This document shows, in pieces, positions 29,081 through 38,408 of a stretch of 64,000 bases of DNA. Made by a program: the position numbers and the translations under genes. Location of the stretch: assembly GCF_010111755.1 (NCBI RefSeq), contig NC_088952.1:310001-374000 (forward strand). Direction: 5' to 3'. Source of the stretch: Nakaseomyces glabratus. Lineage: Eukaryota > Ascomycota > Saccharomycetes > Saccharomycetales > Saccharomycetaceae. The notes under the pieces are model-generated. The model was not told where the DNA came from. It did not search any database and worked only from the letters and a program-made list of their open reading frames with translations. How positions within the stretch are numbered: the stretch's first letter is position 1; every line of letters starts with the position of its first letter.

Positions 29081-32000
29081 CTACTCCCAGATTGAGCCAA
29101 TGTCTAAATTAGCCGAATCCATAAATCCATCAATGGCGAAGTTGTCGATAGGTAAGAAATCAGTAGATGCCATATCAACAGAAAACAAGTCCGTCTGATC
29201 CGCGGAATTTGGGGTTATTGTTTTGTCGTTGGTTGATGTTGTAAAATCCTTGAATGAATTCACATTCAGTATAGCGCCATCTCTTCCACTTGGCAGACTG
29301 CCCATAGCTTCGGCAAGGCTATTGGGGTTGATCAATAGGCCATTGAAATTAGAATTTTGGATAATAAAATCTTCGAAGTCAGGTGTATCTAGTGATGAAG
29401 TTGTTGTATTTGGTGTTAAGTGATCACCCTGCTCTGATTCTGGTGTTGTTCCCCATGCCATATTATTCTTGGCTGATGAAATCGGTGGTAAAGAGAATTG
29501 TTCAGTAGGGTATGGGTCATTACGAGTCATTTGGGTCTGTTGTTGTATGTCAGAATTAGTGCCTGGCAAGATAGGAGTTGCAGCTCCAGAGTGAGGGGCA
29601 TATTTTCTTTCTGGAATCATATTTTGGTTTGTTGTCATTGCCGTTGGATTCATCATAGGCATTGGTGCAGGTGACATCGATCTTTGCTGGTGCATATGGA
29701 GAACATTAACTTGATTTTGCTGCTGGTTTGCAGGTGATAATGGTGATGGAATCAAAGGATTTGTAACTTGATGGCTGTCAGGACCCAATTTTCTTGCATC
29801 TGATTCAGAGTTGGGAGTAACTCTCATATGACTGCTAGAGTAGGTGATAGGTTGATAGGACCTGATTGGAGGTAGCTGTGGTGTCATTCTGCCATTGGCT
29901 TGGGCGTTTGGAAGCAAACCTTCAACATTACTAATAGATGGTAAATTTGTCACACTTGGTCTGGATGGCATAAAGCCTAACGCATCTTGATAAACAGGGC
30001 ATTTCTTTAATTGATCTGAATCGCTTGACAATAATGCAGGTATGTTGGAAATTTTCGGATGTTTCCAGTTGGAAAGTAAAAGCTTTCCAACACCATGCTT
30101 ATGTTTCGATCCATTCTTTTTACTACCAAATGATCCACTTGGAGTGGTTAGTAACGATATGAAGAAACCGGTAGACTTCATCACCCTAACAGAAAAGCTA
30201 TATTTGGGGGCCAGTTTTTCAGTCAATTGCTTGAATAAAACCATTCTTGACATTAATTTCTCAGCCAATGAGTCTGAATTGTCCAGGTTAATATTTTGCA
30301 TTAAATCATCTTGAAATTGGTTATCTTGGTTCAGATTATTTGGCTCTTCAGTGTTTTCATCTTCTACGCTACTACTATTACAACTGCTTGGTACACTTGT
30401 ACCAAAGATCGTCTGTGTTTCCTTCAGTCCGTTTAATGGACCACATTTCACCCTCAGTATCAGGCATATAATGAATTGAAGAGCTCGATGTCCTATATCT
30501 AAGCTGTGGAAGCACAGTATCACATTCATATACTTAAATAACGGATTCTGGTCAGAAACACCAACAAAGTATAGCATACAGTTCCTATAACCGTCAAGCG
30601 CATAATCTAAGGCTTTCTGAGCATAATTCTTTGCTAGTATGGTAGTTGTTGGATCTTCTGCACCTAACGGTTCATAATGAGTAAATAAAATGTAATTTAG
30701 CAAGTACAGTAGCATCCTCAACGTCATATGTTTCGAGAAAAATAAAGCCTTGGACGTCATCTCATGTGGAAGGTCTAGTTTTTTGTCAACATCTTGACCA
30801 ATTCTCTCGTTCTCATCGCCTACTATTTCCTGTTCTGATTTTCTTGCGAGTAATATATCCTCCATCCTAGGCAAATCATATATATCATCAAACTTTTGCA
30901 GCCCAATTGGTACTTCTGATGTCGACAGTAAGCCATGGTTTATAAGAGAATTAATGACATCATTGATACCTTTCTCACCATCAGTCAATTTTTGAAGGTT
31001 AGAGATCAAAGCATCAAGTTCAAACTTCCGGACATTCTTAGCAATTGATATATTGAGAGTATGGTTTAAGACAGCAACGATACAAAGATCTAGTTGGTAA
31101 AACAGTGTATAGTTTTTTATTATAATAAGTTCTTTTATGTCCTTCACGTAATCAATCTTGGATGCGGAGGGTAGTTTGGTATCGCTGATATCATTCAAAT
31201 TTCTGATTAGTCGCGGTGAACCAAGTAACAATGATTGCTGTACGTCAAGACTTACAATATAATACCAAACCTTTCTCCATGTATGCTTTGCTCTCTCGAT
31301 TGATACATTAGTATCTTTGGGAGAAACAGATGGAGTTTCTGATCCATTTCGATTGGAATTGCTAGGAGGACCAGATCTTGTATTATCAGTAGTTAAATTG
31401 GCGGAGACAACGTTTAGCTGAGGGAAGTTGTCTGGATCTCTATGTAAACCACAGCTAAATGCCATCATCATGATGCTAGATAACAAAATTTGGTGGGATT
31501 CATTATCAAAGTTACCCGCAGAGTTACCTTGACTGGAGGCATTTGCACAGTTCATTAGGTAGAATTTGAAGAATACAGCAAACTGAATAGTTGACATGTT
31601 GACGTTCGTATTGGATATACTAGAAATTTCATCAAACTTTATCAGATGTTTTTTGACTAAATCAAGGGCAAAACCATCTACCTCATATTTCAGGAGCTGG
31701 AGTTCATCCTTGAGCCTCAGTGATGACGCTAACGATCCTGATTCGTAATCTTCGTTTTTAAAATCATGGTCTGTGCGTAATTTGTTTAATAAAGGATTCT
31801 CAATGTCGATTTTACAAGAGTTCATCGGTAAAGATAGCCAAACTAACCTCATGATTATGATTAAGATACCTAAATTAGAGTAATCTGTTGGTTTGTTAAG
31901 TGTCATTGAAGTTATTGGTTCTAATTCTAGATCAGAACTAGTGCTCATTATCGTATTTGAGATCAGCGAATTCAGGTCAAATATCTGATTTATGTTATTC

Positions 32001-33148
32001 TTAAAGTTCAGTTCATCAAGAATAGGTATAACAGGGTAAAAATGTTTGAAAAATTTGTCTATGTATAGCATAATTATTCTTTTTGGAGGTAGCAATTGAC
32101 AAAGTTTTTCAATGACTTCTTGTTTAGTTAGAGGTTTGTCATTGAGTCCAGCTCCTTGCATTTTTTCTTTGGTGTATTTGGAATGGTTTATAGGGCATTT
32201 TTTAGTAGCAGCATTCTTATTATCAGTATTGGCACTCGTCAGGTTAGAGTCATTTACTTTATGATCAACAGGACACTTATTTTGTACAATATGAGTATGT
32301 GGGGGGTGCATAGGTTGGAATTGACCTGCATTGCTATTTACGCCAACAGGGTTACTCATCGCTCTATGATCGATTGGGCACTTGCCAATTGAGCTCTTTG
32401 GTGTATCATTAACCATAGGTGTTGTCTTGACAAAATGATTTTTCTGTTCGGATTCTGCAGCTTTGAATTTGCTGTGATCAATAGGACATTTTCCTCCGTT
32501 CTTTTGTCTTTTTCTTCGTTTGTGTCCAGAACCATTGGTATAGTATTCTAAAAGCTTTTCTCTCATAGTGAAAATATGAGTCCATAGTAATTTCAAGTAT
32601 GGATCACCTTTCATAATGGCAAGCCAGTGAGTAGCTCCCAAATGAATAGTACCATTTGATTTAATATGAAGCAAATCGAATTGTCTGGTTAGATCGAGTT
32701 CGTCATAATCGTGTTCTTTAACAGGTCTAGCCATGTCGTCAACCATATTGGTATCATCCTCTAGTTTGACCATTGGACTGTTTGTTAATTTAATAGGGGC
32801 ATCAACCGGTGAACTCAATCCAACAGGAGAGTTTACAACAGAGGCGCCTAAAGATGCTGTTACAGCTGGATTGTGCATATACCTCGCTAGCTTTTCTTCC
32901 AGAATTTTGCACCTCTCTTTCAGATTCTTCAGTTCATTATCTTTGGAAATTTCTTTCTTAGCATCCTGTGCCCAGTTTTGTTCCATGTAATGGCAAAGAT
33001 GAGCAACACCTGTCTTAGTACATTGGTTACAATGTGGCCTTGTTTTATCACACTTTACCTTACGCTTTCTACAAATTGTGCAACTTAGTGGAATTCTATT
33101 CCTTTTCTTTTTTGGAGCAGCTCCTGGTATTGTTGTAGTGGTACTCAT
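29081..33148 (-). CDS. HAP1: Hap1, heme-responsive Zn2Cys6 transcription factor
   Basis: The 1355-aa product starts MSTTTTIPGAAPKKKRNRIP at ATG 33146-33148. A Zn2Cys6 cluster uses C23, C26, C33, C40, C43 and C52, followed by a dimerising coiled coil at about 60-92. Four heme-responsive motifs are visible: KCPIDH at 220-225 and 256-261, KCPVDH at 291-296, and a variant KCPINH at 317-322. A fifth of HRM7 type, KCPVYQ, has its cysteine at 1050. A fungal factor middle-homology region spans about 350-900. The C-terminal acidic region (about 1240-1355, rich in Asp, Ser and Asn, ending in GSIWE) is a likely activation domain. Hap1 activates respiratory and sterol genes with heme and represses them without it. 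S. cerevisiae Hap1 (about 1500 aa) has six N-terminal HRMs, so this one has fewer. Confidence 0.95.
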   Translation of the reverse strand: MSTTTTIPGAAPKKKRNRIPLSCTICRKRKVKCDKTRPHCNQCTKTGVAHLCHYMEQNWAQDAKKEISKDNELKNLKERCKILEEKLARYMHNPAVTASLGASVVNSPVGLSSPVDAPIKLTNSPMVKLEDDTNMVDDMARPVKEHDYDELDLTRQFDLLHIKSNGTIHLGATHWLAIMKGDPYLKLLWTHIFTMREKLLEYYTNGSGHKRRKRQKNGGKCPIDHSKFKAAESEQKNHFVKTTPMVNDTPKSSIGKCPIDHRAMSNPVGVNSNAGQFQPMHPPHTHIVQNKCPVDHKVNDSNLTSANTDNKNAATKKCPINHSKYTKEKMQGAGLNDKPLTKQEVIEKLCQLLPPKRIIMLYIDKFFKHFYPVIPILDELNFKNNINQIFDLNSLISNTIMSTSSDLELEPITSMTLNKPTDYSNLGILIIIMRLVWLSLPMNSCKIDIENPLLNKLRTDHDFKNEDYESGSLASSLRLKDELQLLKYEVDGFALDLVKKHLIKFDEISSISNTNVNMSTIQFAVFFKFYLMNCANASSQGNSAGNFDNESHQILLSSIMMMAFSCGLHRDPDNFPQLNVVSANLTTDNTRSGPPSNSNRNGSETPSVSPKDTNVSIERAKHTWRKVWYYIVSLDVQQSLLLGSPRLIRNLNDISDTKLPSASKIDYVKDIKELIIIKNYTLFYQLDLCIVAVLNHTLNISIAKNVRKFELDALISNLQKLTDGEKGINDVINSLINHGLLSTSEVPIGLQKFDDIYDLPRMEDILLARKSEQEIVGDENERIGQDVDKKLDLPHEMTSKALFFSKHMTLRMLLYLLNYILFTHYEPLGAEDPTTTILAKNYAQKALDYALDGYRNCMLYFVGVSDQNPLFKYMNVILCFHSLDIGHRALQFIICLILRVKCGPLNGLKETQTIFGTSVPSSCNSSSVEDENTEEPNNLNQDNQFQDDLMQNINLDNSDSLAEKLMSRMVLFKQLTEKLAPKYSFSVRVMKSTGFFISLLTTPSGSFGSKKNGSKHKHGVGKLLLSNWKHPKISNIPALLSSDSDQLKKCPVYQDALGFMPSRPSVTNLPSISNVEGLLPNAQANGRMTPQLPPIRSYQPITYSSSHMRVTPNSESDARKLGPDSHQVTNPLIPSPLSPANQQQNQVNVLHMHQQRSMSPAPMPMMNPTAMTTNQNMIPERKYAPHSGAATPILPGTNSDIQQQTQMTRNDPYPTEQFSLPPISSAKNNMAWGTTPESEQGDHLTPNTTTSSLDTPDFEDFIIQNSNFNGLLINPNSLAEAMGSLPSGRDGAILNVNSFKDFTTSTNDKTITPNSADQTDLFSVDMASTDFLPIDNFAIDGFMDSANLDIGSIWE

Positions 33149-34800
33149 TGTCGTCTTTAGGGTACAGTGAGTATAGCGGAATACTTAAATCGAAACAGCT
33201 AGTAGAGATGTAAAAACCTATAATTCTATGCTTATTTCGTCCTGTCTTGGAAATAGTCTCTCTTGTTAGTGTACCGAGGATATTTATCGAAAGATTAAAG
33301 CCTAAGATGCCTGTATGACTTGTGATAGAGGTAATGTTAATGAAATTCAATTGGAGATATTCAACTCTATTCTTGGAGCTGTAGTGCAGTTATTTCGGAA
33401 AGTAAAATTAAAATCAAATTAATAACAAATGGGAAAAAGATCAAAGTTATAAGAACAATAAAAAACCAACTTCTATGGGTATGATTCAACCAATCATGAA
33501 AGTTGGGCAAAATTACTATTTGTAATAGTTATTGAAATGGAAGTAAACAACTTTATGAATCAGAAACAAAAAATTCAACAACTTGTTAGCTTATTATTTT
33601 CTAAACTCCAATCGAGCTGAAGGAATATACATTAAGTTCCCAAGAAGAAAAAACTGTTCTTGCTTAGGATCCAAAATTAAATCTAAATGAAAATTTTTGA
33701 GTTTCAACTTCGAATGAAATAAACTTGGTAAGGTTGGTGTCTAAATGGGACGGAATGGTTCAAAAGATGTGCTTTGCAGAGCGTAAATATGGGTTCTTTT
33801 TTTTTCTTTTATCAAGATACCAATGTTCAATCTATTTGCCCCTGTTATCGAGGCCTGGCAGAATAAAACACCAAACTGCAGTCTTATTTAGACAATCATT
33901 CTTTCCCATTGTTCTTTTATTATGCACTTACCTTTATTTCTTTCTTTTTTTCTCATTAGAGATTGATGCGTGGAAGGGTCCTTTCTACAACAACAAAAGG
34001 GCATTTCAGTAACAACAGTAGTAGAAAGCAAACCGGAAAGCTCCTCGAGGAAAAGAAGATCCTCGTGTAGCAGGGAGGATAGTCACTTATCCTCTGGTAA
34101 CTTCCCATTGTCCATTTTGCTATCATGGGATGGACACTACTCTGGCAGAAAAGAAATGCAGGGATATTGCAGCATTTTACGAGCCCGTTGGGAAAATCTT
34201 ATCCAAAATATGTACTGGTGAGTTCTATCTTTGTTGAACAGCACCTCGTTTAGAAGAGAAGGCCTTTTGCAAGTGAATTTTATTGCCCACAGCAACTCTG
34301 CTCCAATTGTTCCTGGAATCTCCTCCAAGTCTTTCAACAGGCCAAGTGCTAATGGGCAGGTTTTTTCATTCTGTCTAAACGAAAATTGCCATCTCATCGC
34401 ACTTTAAATGTTTCCTCTACAGAAAGCTGCGTGGCGGGCAGGTTTTTTCTTGTCTTTTTCTCGAAGGCAGGGCAGCTTACTAATTGAAATAATGACAATA
34501 GTGACTTTTAGCTGGATAGATCAAAGTGTTCAGGCATTATTAGTGATACGCTATGCGCTGGTTTTACTTTCTTAAGAGCAGCAAACACTTCGCAAAATAT
34601 CTTCTATTGAGAAGCTTGTCAAGAGGAGTGAGAATCTTATTGTACATACAATGATTGAGCTTTATTTTTAAAGAACGCGGCCGTGGATCACGGCCGTAGA
34701 TGCTATATTTTGTGTACCTATTAACATGGAATATGGACAAAGATAGTCACTATATGTGCAGCTTGTTGAAGAGTGAGGTTAGCTTTCTTTTGTAAAGTCA
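33149..34800. other. long HAP1 upstream region; no gene supported
   Basis: The 1.65-kb spacer is where S. cerevisiae has NDL1 between MCP2 and HAP1; I see no NDL1-like frame here. It contains two copies of GGGCAGGTTTTTTC (34354-34367 and 34436-34449). It also has a TCCTCGAGGA palindrome near 34043 and an inverted repeat CGGCCGTG/CACGGCCG at 34678-34696. Open frames of 83-95 codons are present but look like chance. The size suggests an extended HAP1 promoter. Confidence 0.5.
34678..34696. repeat. GC-rich inverted repeat, 8-bp arms
   Basis: CGGCCGTG (34678-34685) and CACGGCCG (34689-34696) flank three bases, in otherwise AT-rich sequence 105 bases beyond the MCP2 stop codon. It may be a hairpin in the 3' flank of MCP2 or a dimeric factor site. 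Confidence 0.5.
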
Positions 34801-36558
34801 CTAATGGGCTAGTTTCTTGTAGCAATCTCGTGAAAAGAGTATTATTTCATATGCGGTTGTCCGTACATATGCTGTCGCAATATATTTGTACCATGCTGCT
34901 ATATATTGTGTCGCAGCTTTGATGTAAATGTTATCTTTCCACATGGCAGCGGCGGTTTCTAAATCTTCTTGTAGCACGAGACTGGAACAATATGAAGTCA
35001 GTATCAGGAATCCTCTGGCTGGTCCCAATGGATTACGCAAGGACTCATCCAAATATCTTGTTAAATCGTTGGTCTTCAGTAGTAATATCACAATACGTGG
35101 AATGTGTGCTAGGATTTTCATCAGTTGTTTCAATAGTTTATTCTCTTCGCCCTGTGTGGAGGTCCCTTCAAGGTCAGCAGGCATTGATGCCTTATCCAGC
35201 ATCCGCTTCCTCATGATTTCTATTTCGTCGTTACCACGTACGCTGTCGATATCATAATTCAGTGCGCTCTCCACGGATCTACCAGTGATAGCCGCCGCAA
35301 AGAGAGGAAATTCATCATCAGTAATGCCCGCTAACTCATAGCTCCATTTCCTCATTTCATTTTGATCATGGCGAAGAAGACTCAGCCAAAACTTTGCATA
35401 ATTTCTTCTTGTTTTCAAATCAGGATATCTGTACAGACCATGATCATACAGAACAATTTCATAGTTATGATAGCCATTCTCTTTTGTTGGTTTACAAGTT
35501 CTTATTGACAGATTTCCCATATGTGGATCACAGTGTATTCCAGCGTCTTTTGTGAATATCATACTGTTAAATATGTGAGCCAACGATTCTGATACCTCAT
35601 TACGCTTGATATTATGATCTTCCAGATAGGTTGGGTCATCAAGTCTAGCACCACCAATGTATTCCATTATCAGAACTCTATCCTTGTGTAGCAATACTTT
35701 TGGTACCCTGACACTTGTGGCTCTTTTCAGTTTCTTGTTTTTATTAAAAAACTTGGCTGTTAATTCAGCATTTTGAGCTTCTTTATTGAAATTTATCTCA
35801 TCGTAGATGGAACTATGGAGTTCATCCGCCAACCATACCAACGAATATTGAGGGAAAACTTTATCTAAGGTTGCAAAAACAAACTTGGTCATCATAACAT
35901 CGACGGACACAAATTCTTGCAACTGTGGGTGTTGAAACTTTACTGCTACTACCTCCTTGGTTCCTTGTTTGAGCTTAGCCCTATGAACTTGAGCCAAGGA
36001 AGCCACACCAAGGGGTTCATCATCAATCCATTCAAAATAAGTAGTAAGATCTTCACCAGGAATTTCTTTGGCAAACATACGGTCTATGTCGTCTAGAGAT
36101 GACTCCGGGCAATGATCCTGCAAAGGCACCATAGTTTGAGTCCACTCTAGGGGTAAAATATATGACATCGCCCCAATATGCTGTCCCAATTTTATAAAGA
36201 CACCACCATTCTTCTCTAACGCTTTCAACGTGATATTAGCAGCTTTCAAATGGCATTGACGTAAATTCTCATCCTTTTGGTCTTCATCATCAATGGTATC
36301 ATTTAATGATAATACCTTCTTGTATTGAATAACACATCGAGAAAGTGCGATAGTAACTACACCGATACGTTTGAAGCTGATATATCCATGCCTTACAGTG
36401 TTGTGAAAATTCTCATTTGTCTCATACAGAATACAACTGGTACCAACACTTAACCCTAGTACTTGTACCCATCTCTTGTTATAAAACCTTGATTTGGCTA
36501 CTCCGACTATCGGGGTTTTGGGCCTCGTTAGATTCCTGATTAATGTTGGCAAACTCAT
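34801..36558 (-). CDS. MCP2: Mcp2, mitochondrial ABC1/UbiB-family atypical kinase
   Basis: The 585-aa product starts MSLPTLIRNLTRPKTPIVGV at ATG 36556-36558. The basic N-terminus followed by a hydrophobic stretch (WVQVLGLSVGTSCILY, about 31-46) suits a mitochondrial inner-membrane protein. The ABC1/ADCK domain shows the KxGQ motif GVFIKLGQHIGAMSYILP (about 120), the lysine strand VVAVKFQHP, and the metal-binding stretch GIHCDPHMGNL with later LYDHGLYR. Mcp2 suppresses loss of the ER-mitochondria tether ERMES in S. cerevisiae, pointing to a role in mitochondrial lipid homeostasis. Length agrees with S. cerevisiae (569). It lies in tandem between SYM1 and HAP1. Confidence 0.94.
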   Translation of the reverse strand: MSLPTLIRNLTRPKTPIVGVAKSRFYNKRWVQVLGLSVGTSCILYETNENFHNTVRHGYISFKRIGVVTIALSRCVIQYKKVLSLNDTIDDEDQKDENLRQCHLKAANITLKALEKNGGVFIKLGQHIGAMSYILPLEWTQTMVPLQDHCPESSLDDIDRMFAKEIPGEDLTTYFEWIDDEPLGVASLAQVHRAKLKQGTKEVVAVKFQHPQLQEFVSVDVMMTKFVFATLDKVFPQYSLVWLADELHSSIYDEINFNKEAQNAELTAKFFNKNKKLKRATSVRVPKVLLHKDRVLIMEYIGGARLDDPTYLEDHNIKRNEVSESLAHIFNSMIFTKDAGIHCDPHMGNLSIRTCKPTKENGYHNYEIVLYDHGLYRYPDLKTRRNYAKFWLSLLRHDQNEMRKWSYELAGITDDEFPLFAAAITGRSVESALNYDIDSVRGNDEIEIMRKRMLDKASMPADLEGTSTQGEENKLLKQLMKILAHIPRIVILLLKTNDLTRYLDESLRNPLGPARGFLILTSYCSSLVLQEDLETAAAMWKDNIYIKAATQYIAAWYKYIATAYVRTTAYEIILFSRDCYKKLAH

Positions 36559-37003
36559 CGCAAATACCAGTGACTAACTATTAAAGTGTGTTTATTATGG
36601 TATTTAACTCAGCAGTCCATACATATATTGTAGTTCATGTTGTTCAAATTCTCAATCACGCAGGTAACGGTTGAGATATGTCAAATTCCATTGCTCCAAC
36701 TCCCTCCGCGTTTTCCGTGTTCGCCAAGCTGCTGGATATAATCAAATAGTGATCAATTAAAGTAATTCAATATAATAATTCCAAGTTGACATTACGTGTA
36801 TTTCGTAGTCCTGTGAGCACTAATTACTAGTTTACTAGCCGAATAGTGCCAAGTTTTCTTGTATTTAGTAAAAAGAATGTGAAGTTTAGTCTATAAATTT
36901 ATATAAATAACCAATTCGAGTGCATGCTTACTCGAGAAGCTAATCTACTTTCTTAATGAATAAATATTTGGTTCCTGTGAATTAAAAAGGTGGACAATTA
37001 TGT
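36559..37003. promoter_or_regulatory. MCP2 promoter / SYM1 3' flank
   Basis: The 445-base AT-rich spacer lies between two minus-strand genes. No specific site was recognised. Confidence 0.4.
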
Positions 37004-37636
37004 CTATTGTACAGTTGGTGGGTATTGTACCGTTAGCTTGTGACCACCAACGGGGATCTGAGAGTTGGTGTAGCTTAAGAAAGTGTTCCAAAATATGGCC
37101 ACGACATTGGCTGCCAGCAACCTATGTTGAAGTGGTACAAGAGAGAAGTTTACCATCTGGAACAGCGGCCACACGCACCAATTGGTTTTCAAAGTGTCCC
37201 ACCATTGTAGTTTTATTTTCTCCCTTGCGGCACCGAGACCGTGGCCCTCCAATAAGGACATGCAACCAAAATAGAATGGTAGCCCAAGTGGTGCGAATCC
37301 AAGTTGATCTACACAGACCCTAAGAACCATATTTGACCAGTGCTTGGCAGGTTTATTACTAAACTTCACCTTGGTCAAGAAGCGGTACCACCTGTCTCCA
37401 ATAAAAGAAAATATCATCGACCCATATACAACAGCCCTAACGGTCCTTGGTATATCGTACTTTCCTCGCTTGACATCGTTGGTTTGGGCACTTGGTGGAA
37501 GTGTGTCTGGTCCACTGGGAAATAGTAACTGAGCAGAAACATCACCAATCCCAAATAATGCACCTGTCATGATGGAATTGGTCAGCTTAGGGCGTACTTT
37601 TAACTGATGTTCATACAATTGAAACAGCCTGATCAT
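37004..37636 (-). CDS. SYM1: Sym1, Mpv17/PMP22-family mitochondrial inner-membrane protein
   Basis: The 210-aa product starts MIRLFQLYEHQLKVRPKLTN at ATG 37634-37636. Family signatures are SIMTGALFGIGDVSAQLLFP, RAVVYGSMIFSFIGDRWYRF, DQLGFAPLGLPFYFGCMSLL and NWCVWPLFQMVNFSLVPLQH. Four membrane segments are expected. Sym1 is induced by heat and needed for ethanol growth at high temperature in S. cerevisiae, and it forms a channel in vitro. Human MPV17 is the counterpart. Length is slightly above S. cerevisiae (197). Confidence 0.96.
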   Translation of the reverse strand: MIRLFQLYEHQLKVRPKLTNSIMTGALFGIGDVSAQLLFPSGPDTLPPSAQTNDVKRGKYDIPRTVRAVVYGSMIFSFIGDRWYRFLTKVKFSNKPAKHWSNMVLRVCVDQLGFAPLGLPFYFGCMSLLEGHGLGAAREKIKLQWWDTLKTNWCVWPLFQMVNFSLVPLQHRLLAANVVAIFWNTFLSYTNSQIPVGGHKLTVQYPPTVQ

Positions 37637-38408
37637 TGCGTTCTGCAGATGTTATTAACTAATAATTTAAACTGTATCTTTATGTCAACCTTTTGCTTTG
37701 TATAATGAATGTTCTTTGATTATTTAAAATGGTAATCTAAGGATGATCTTAGTGCTATATTTGAGACAGATGTCACTATTGGGTATTCACTGCATTGTAA
37801 ATTAATTTATATAGTTACAGGGAATATGCTAGTGGTAATAACGTTGGTCAGTAATATATTATTGTAAACTTAAATTAATGAATTTTTCAAAGAATCGTAT
37901 GTTATCCCCTAACAAATGACAAAAATTTAAAGTGCCACTGCTGGAATCATATAGAAATAATCGAAACGTCATTGTATCCCAGGTAATAAATTAGGTTTTG
38001 TGACAAATTTATATCGGCCGGGGAATACAAAGTGGCATGTAGTAAATATGTTATATTAGTGTTATATGCAACTCTAGAGAGCAGCGATGGCTGCAAGTTA
38101 TAAAGAAACGACTGCCTTGCAGCCTGTAATTTTTAATGGATACTGCTTCTTTTTTTTGAAATGTGATCTATACTTTATTAACAATAGTACAACAAATGAA
38201 ACAATATAGATACCTAAGATATGATAAAATAATATAAAATGTATAATAACTGATATATCTCACGGAGAAATAAATTAAGAAAAGAAAGAAATAATATTAA
38301 ACATCATTAACCGAAAAAGCTAGGAAAAAGAAAAATAAGTGAATATTTTTGGGATATTCTCAAATTTAATATTTTTTAAAATAAAAAAGATTAAAAGATG
38401 AGATTCAC
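37637..38408. other. AT-rich spacer between YEF3 and SYM1
   Basis: The 772-base spacer contains the 3' end of YEF3 and the promoter of SYM1. It is strongly AT-rich with A and T tracts. In S. cerevisiae SSP120 lies here; I see no equivalent frame. Confidence 0.5.

Noticed and set aside
33393..33401. TTTCGGAAA, the core of centromere element CDEIII
   Set aside because: Flanks do not fit the rest of CDEIII, and no CDEI lies at the right distance across an AT-rich CDEII.
34137..34397. 86-codon minus-strand frame in the HAP1 upstream region as an NDL1 remnant
   Set aside because: There is no coiled coil or other NudE-like feature.
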